From assembly GCA_947176915.1 (NCBI GenBank), contig CAMWSM010000015.1:1-47708 (forward strand): 47,708 nt of DNA, written 5' to 3'. A program made the position numbers and the translations under genes. The notes under the pieces are model-generated. The model worked only from the letters and a program-made list of their open reading frames with translations. It had not been told where the DNA came from and did not search any database. This DNA is from an uncultured Porphyromonadaceae bacterium (GTDB lineage: Bacteria > Bacteroidota > Bacteroidia > Bacteroidales > Muribaculaceae). Of the stretch, positions 44,512 to 47,708 are shown piece after piece (within the stretch, counting starts at the first letter, position 1; every line of letters begins with the position of its first letter).

Positions 44512-44733
44512 TTATCTTTTAATCAGTTGTTCTCTGACGTGGTCTGCGCGCTCCTCATCGGTGGAATAGTCCTGTTTCAGGATGTTCGGAAAGAACAGCA
44601 GCTTCATGACTACGAAAAAGACGAATAGTTTCAGCAGGATAATAGCCCACAGGGTTTTCCCTACGGTCATTTCCCGAAAACCGTCATAATACAGATGCCA
44701 GATTTTACCGAGTGTTACGGTTAGATTGCTCAT
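44512..44733 (-). CDS. DUF4492 protein, small membrane partner of the bd oxidase
   Basis: 73 residues from the ATG at 44733 (MSNLTVTLGKIWHLYYDGFR). One strong membrane helix (TLWAIILLKLFVFFVVMKLLFF) in two parts, about 27-47, then a charged tail. DUF4492 is found just ahead of cydA in Bacteroidetes, and I infer a role in assembly or stability of CydAB like CydX or CbdX. A longer frame to 44790 runs through the promoter and is rejected. Confidence 0.88.
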   Translation of the reverse strand: MSNLTVTLGKIWHLYYDGFREMTVGKTLWAIILLKLFVFFVVMKLLFFPNILKQDYSTDEERADHVREQLIKR

Positions 44734-44759
44734 TCTTGTTTTTCTTAATGAATTATCTG

Positions 44760-44791
44760 CAAAAATAATAATTATATATTTTTCTGCCAAA
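44760..44791 (-). promoter_or_regulatory. Promoter of the cyd operon
   Basis: On the minus strand TTTG (44791-44788), 20-bp spacer, TATTTTTG (44767-44760). Transcription would start near 44753, leaving a leader of about 20 nt before the DUF4492 ATG. No clear regulator site nearby. Confidence 0.78.
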
Positions 44792-44929
44792 TAAATCCAT
44801 TTTTATATTTTCCAAATGCTTCCAGCCTTTTCAATAAGCAATTGTTGGAAATAAGTTTATCACAGTGGGAAATATGAGGGAACAAGTCATATTATTCTTT
44901 TTCATTTTTTATTATTGCCAAAATATTCG

Positions 44930-44955
44930 TAAATTTGTGGGTATAAAAGTTATAC
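44930..44955 (+). promoter_or_regulatory. -7 element and small palindrome before the AAA-ATPase gene
   Basis: TAAATTTG at 44930-44937 fits the -7 box; -33 holds only TTTT. GTATAA-AAG-TTATAC at 44941-44955 is a perfect dyad across the expected start site, four bases before the ATG, and could be an operator. Confidence 0.5.
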
Positions 44956-44959
44956 CGAA

Positions 44960-46519
44960 ATGGCTCTACCCAGAATAAAATATCCGGTAGGTATTCAGAC
45001 CTTCCCGGAAATCATAAAGGAAAAATATTTTTATGAGGATAAAACCGGCATTATCTATGAATTGGTAAATTCCTCTAAGTATGTGTTTCTAAGCCGTCCC
45101 AGAAGATTTGGAAAAAGCCTGCTTATGTCGACTATTGAAGCATATTTCCGGGGAGAGCTAACTCTTTTCCATGGATTGGAAATAGAGAAAATGGAAGAGA
45201 AATGGGAGTCTTTTCCGGTATTTCGCTTTGATCTCAGTGCATCAAACTATGATGAGCCGTCAAAACTTGCCCTGAAGATCAATATGTTCTTATCTCGTTG
45301 GGAAGAAGAATATGATATTTTACCTGTGGGAGGAATTTCAGAACGTTTTTCTAATCTTCTCTATTATGTTGCGCAGAAGACTGGAAAAAGGAGTGTCATA
45401 TTGATTGATGAATATGACAAACCTCTTCTTGACTGCATGACAGACGTTGCCAGCCAGGAAAAGACGAAGGCAGAGTTGCGAGGGTTCTATTCAGTGATAA
45501 AAGAGAATGATGCCTACATACGTTTCGCAATGCTCACGGGTGTGACGAAGTTTGGGAAAGTATCCGTGTTCAGCGGTCTTAATAACATGACTGACATTTC
45601 TCTTCAGCCAAAGTATAATGCAATATGTGGTTTCACGGAATCGGAATTCAGAGAGGATTTTAAAGATTCTGTTAGAGAATTTTCCCTATCAAATGACATA
45701 TCAGAAAGTGAGGTAAGAACTCTCTTTAAAAAGAAATATGACGGTTACAGATTTGCCAAAAGGGGGGAGGACATCTATAATCCTTATAGTGTGTTAAGGG
45801 CATTTGATGAAAAAGAAACAAAAGATTTCTAGTTTTCATCAGGCTCTTCATCACATCTGATTAATCTTCTTAAAAACACCTCTCTTCCCCTCAACGATCT
45901 TGAAGGAGCGGAAAGAAGTGAGAGAGCGTTGAGCGATATTACCTCCCTGGAAAATGATAGTGTCCCATTGCTTTATCAGGCAGGTTACCTTACGATAAAG
46001 GGGTATTCACATAATGATGATTCATATATTCTCGGTTTTCCTAACGAAGAGGTGAGGCAGGCATTTTGGGAATCGTTAGCAGCCTATTTTTTCACTCTTA
46101 AGGATGCATCTCTGGAATTCAATCAATTCGGTTTTATAGCTGCCGTTAACCAAGGGAATCCGGAATTATTCATGCGGAAACTCAGGGGATTATTTGCTGA
46201 CACGTCCACAGGCACGGAAAGAAATAAGGAGCTGCATTTCCAAAATGTGGTGGCTATAGTGTTTAAGATGTTAGGATTCAGGGTGCATACGGAAGTCGAA
46301 TCCTCACATGGCCGCTGCGATATGCAGTTGTTGACCTCATCTTACGTCTATATTTTTGAATTTAAACTTGACGCAACCGCGCAGAAAGCATTGGATCAGA
46401 TCAAAGACAGAGGTTATGCTATTCCTTACTGTGCTGATAAAAGAACTGTGTATTTGATTGGCGCCAACTTCTCATCTCGGGAAAATACTCTTACAGAATG
46501 GATAATTGAAACGTATTAA
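44960..46519 (+). pseudogene. AAA-ATPase-like / PD-(D/E)XK nuclease family protein, broken by an in-frame TAG
   Basis: The frame runs 520 codons from ATG to TAA with one internal TAG at codon 291 (45830-45832). The N-terminal part (AAA-ATPase-like, PF09820 type) has Walker A RPRRFGKSLL (46-55) and Walker B ILIDEYD (146-152). After the stop the same frame continues in good family sequence and ends with a PD-(D/E)XK nuclease domain: Asp454 (GRCDMQ) and Glu467-x-Lys469 (IFEFKLD). These proteins are frequent, often multicopy, in gut Bacteroidales; their role is not established. As written, only a 290-residue ATPase piece would be made. Confidence 0.88.
45830..45832 (+). other. Nonsense codon TAG replacing a probable Trp
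   Basis: The context is KDF-stop-FSSGSSSHLI with no frame change on either side. Family members usually have a tryptophan here (YWFETGTPTFL-like), and TGG to TAG is a single G to A change. No in-frame ATG follows before 46172. Confidence 0.85.
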
Positions 46520-46559
46520 GGTATGGAGCCCGTCAAGTGGGTAATGATAATGCAATGTT

Positions 46560-46596
46560 CCCCTTATAGCCGTAGAGCCATATCTAAAGGCAAGAA
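46560..46596. repeat. Short repeat R1, copy 1
   Basis: A 37-base stretch starting CCCCTTATAGCCGTAGAGCC occurs again at 46981-47016 with a single-base deletion. Here it runs straight into repeat R2. Confidence 0.85.
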
Positions 46597-46680
46597 GACA
46601 ATGGCACCTGCATCGGTAGCTATTCCCATCCCTGAGAAGCGGATAAGAAGAAGATGAATCCTCACACCTTTTTTATCTCC
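46592..46680. repeat. Repeat R2/R3, internally deleted copy
   Basis: Its first 33 bases (46592-46624) are identical to 47225-47257, and its last 34 (46647-46680) match 47351-47384 with three differences. The middle lacks about 70 bases present in the second copy. No coding function is evident. Confidence 0.85.
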
Positions 46681-46700
46681 CCTGAAGTAGGTTCGGTGGG

Positions 46701-46832
46701 AACTGGGAGTAGGGTCAGTCCTCTGACCCGGAGGTGAGTAAAAAGGTACTTCCAAGGGGGATTAAATATAGGAAATTAAAGATGATTTTTGCGGGGACAA
46801 TCCGGGGCATGAGACTGCCCCTCCTCCCAGGG
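46701..46832. repeat. Dispersed two-hairpin intergenic repeat, copy B
   Basis: Second copy of the 31.7-kb element, same orientation. Hairpins: GGGTCAG-TCCT-CTGACCC (46712-46729, identical) and GGGGCA-TGAGAC-TGCCCC (46804-46821), 92 bases apart. It has only one of the tandem 20-bp units. Confidence 0.85.
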
Positions 46833-46980
46833 CCAAACATACAATAAATTCAGCTTTCGTTTGAACTGTAGTGTTCTGGCGAGCATAAAACTGAGTGAAA
46901 ACCTTGCTCAAATCAATTATTGTGCTTTTTGGAAATGTCCTGAATTGGTATCTATTGTAATTCCGGGTAGCGGTATTATT

Positions 46981-47016
46981 CCCCTTATAGCCGTAGAGCC
47001 ATATCAAAGGCAAGAA
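46981..47016. repeat. Short repeat R1, copy 2
   Basis: 36 of 37 bases shared with 46560-46596. It interrupts the leucine-rich-repeat remnant. Confidence 0.85.
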
Positions 47017-47050
47017 TGGCGGAATGAAAGTTTAACGAAACTCGAAAATT

Positions 47051-47082
47051 TTTGCAATGATAAAATTAAATCATTAACTTTG
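47051..47082 (+). promoter_or_regulatory. Strong Bacteroidetes-type promoter
   Basis: TTTG at 47051-47054, 20-bp spacer, TAACTTTG at 47075-47082 followed by CG. Start expected near 47089. The first evident gene is 350 bases further on, so it drives either an untranslated RNA or a very long leader. Confidence 0.75.
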
Positions 47083-47088
47083 CGTTAA

Positions 47089-47384
47089 GAAACATAGGGT
47101 TGCAGCGGCAGCCCTTCATAAAAAATCAACATTTGTTGAAGGGCGGAATTCGTTCCGCCGAAAAAGGTGTTATTGAAATTTTATCTTCAATTCTCAAACT
47201 TGGCCGTTTGAAGCGCCCGAAGGTAAGAAGACAATGGCACCTGCATCGGTAGCTATTTCTATACCCGCGAGGGTAAAGCATAGCTTTATCGGTGTGGGGC
47301 TGTCAGTCTTATTCGGGCAAAAGGTAGGCCAAGACCTGAGAATTGGATAAGACGAAGATAAATCCTCACACCTTTTTTATATCC
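47089..47384 (+). ncRNA. Candidate structured RNA or long 5' leader
   Basis: Inferred transcript from the promoter. Near the 5' end are three overlapping stems that cannot all form: GCCCTTCA/TGAAGGGC (47111-47118 with 47137-47144), TCAACA/TGTTGA (47126-47131 with 47134-47139), and GGCGGAA-TTCG-TTCCGCC (47142-47159, a UUCG loop). Further on are TACCC-GCGA-GGGTA and GGTGTG (47291 on), which could pair with CACACC just before a run of six T. The only frame of note is a 38-codon one at 47234-47350 with no known similarity. Not assigned to any RNA family. Confidence 0.4.
47225..47384. repeat. Repeat R2/R3, full copy
   Basis: 160 bases whose two ends also occur at 46592-46680, where the middle is missing. 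It forms the second half of the candidate leader RNA. Confidence 0.85.
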
Positions 47385-47438
47385 TATTATTAACGTTTCA
47401 TCGGGGATGAGAGACACAGACTTGAAAAATGATAATCT

Positions 47439-47708
47439 ATGAACAGAACATTTACAAAACTCGGAATGATTGTAGCATTTGTGCTCTCATTCTTCTCAGC
47501 CTCTGCGTATGACTTCGAGGTCAATGGTATCTATTATACCGTCACTGATTTACCTAACTTGGAATGTGAGGTAGTTTCAGGTGATACCGAATATGAGGGA
47601 GAAGTAATAATACCCTCTACAGTAACTTTCAATTCTAAAACTCTTACTGTTGTCGGTATCGTTTACGGTGCCTTCTCAGGTTGCAGTTCACTGACGAGCG
47701 TAACGATA
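47439..47708 (+). CDS. BspA-type leucine-rich-repeat surface protein, cut by the window end
   Basis: Open for 90 codons to the window edge. A signal peptide (MNRTFTKLGMIVAFVLSFFS, then ASA) is followed by YDFEVNGIYYTV, the usual first motif of Bacteroidales BspA-like proteins, and by the start of an LRR_5 repeat: YGAFSGCSSLTSVTI. Such proteins are exported and often surface-exposed, with roles in adhesion in oral species; the function here is unknown. Full length cannot be judged. Confidence 0.88.
   Translation, partial: MNRTFTKLGMIVAFVLSFFSASAYDFEVNGIYYTVTDLPNLECEVVSGDTEYEGEVIIPSTVTFNSKTLTVVGIVYGAFSGCSSLTSVTI

Larger units (their letters stand above)
46861..47088 (+). pseudogene. Remnant of a BspA-type leucine-rich-repeat gene
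   Basis: The frame encodes LASIKLSENLAQINYCAFWK then CPELVSIVIPGSG, a little over one LRR_5 unit as in BspA-like surface proteins. There is no signal peptide and no proper start; after residue 38 the repeat pattern ends where repeat R1 begins. It is best read as a decayed piece of a gene like the one starting at 47439. Confidence 0.65.

Noticed and set aside
45830..45832. Recoding of TAG as an amino acid in this organism
   Set aside because: Several intact genes in the window end in TAG, and no other gene has an internal TAG.
46564..46755. Minus-strand frame of 63 codons, and a similar one at 46762-47013
   Set aside because: They run antisense to repeats and the LRR remnant and have no promoter or family likeness.

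Overview
The window looks like chromosome of an anaerobic or microaerophilic gut-type Bacteroidales bacterium; Muribaculaceae is plausible but is an inference. The grounds are: no Shine-Dalgarno sequences ahead of most genes; several promoters of the Bacteroidetes form (TTTG, 19-21 bp, TAnnTTTG); a DUF4492-cydA-cydB set; the menD-B-C-E order; a GH133-GT-GH57 glycogen operon; DUF349, AURKAIP1/COX24 and BspA-type leucine-rich repeat genes; and an A-type RNase P RNA with nearby Bacteroidetes housekeeping genes.

Layout. 1-5.0 kb: end of a complex I operon (nuoL, partial at its 5' end, nuoM, nuoN), closed by a long bidirectional terminator facing a small outer-membrane barrel gene. 5.6-17.1 kb, + strand: nadE, a TsaC/Sua5 protein, a polyprenyl-phosphate sugar transferase, a CLC-CBS anion transporter, fmt, then menaquinone genes menD, menB, menC and menE. 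An array of nine 8-bp repeats lies between menD and menB. 17.3 kb: a Crp/Fnr regulator. 18-23 kb, - strand: glycogen operon (debranching enzyme, glycosyltransferase, GH57) with a clear promoter. 23-25.7 kb, - strand: YihY/BrkB membrane protein, RNase P RNA, cytidylate-kinase-like protein. 25.8-34.2 kb, + strand: small hypothetical, secreted cyclophilin, DUF349 protein, Sel1 protein, serB, cysteine-free thioredoxin-fold protein, patatin-barrel protein. The last overlaps the convergent lipoprotein gene apbE. 35.4-39.1 kb, + strand: DJ-1/PfpI, YigZ, HU, a 29-residue COX24-type protein, RNase G. 39.1-44.8 kb, - strand: DUF4492, cydA, cydB, a split chromate-type transporter, folC.

44.9-47.7 kb is the accessory end: an AAA-ATPase/PD-(D/E)XK gene broken by one in-frame TAG, about 0.9 kb of nested repeats with a dead leucine-rich-repeat fragment, a strong promoter in front of a structured untranslated stretch, and the first 90 codons of a secreted BspA-type protein running off the window.

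How it fits together: complex I, menaquinone synthesis and the bd oxidase form a NADH to menaquinone to O2 chain, with the Crp/Fnr protein a possible regulator. The glycogen operon handles storage glucan. Most of the window is ordinary core genome. I do not see a complete new system. The best unexplained signals are the repeat and leader region at 46.5-47.4 kb, a second copy of one repeat at 31.7 kb, the menD-menB array, the apbE/DJ-1 palindrome, and a lysine apparently missing from NuoM.
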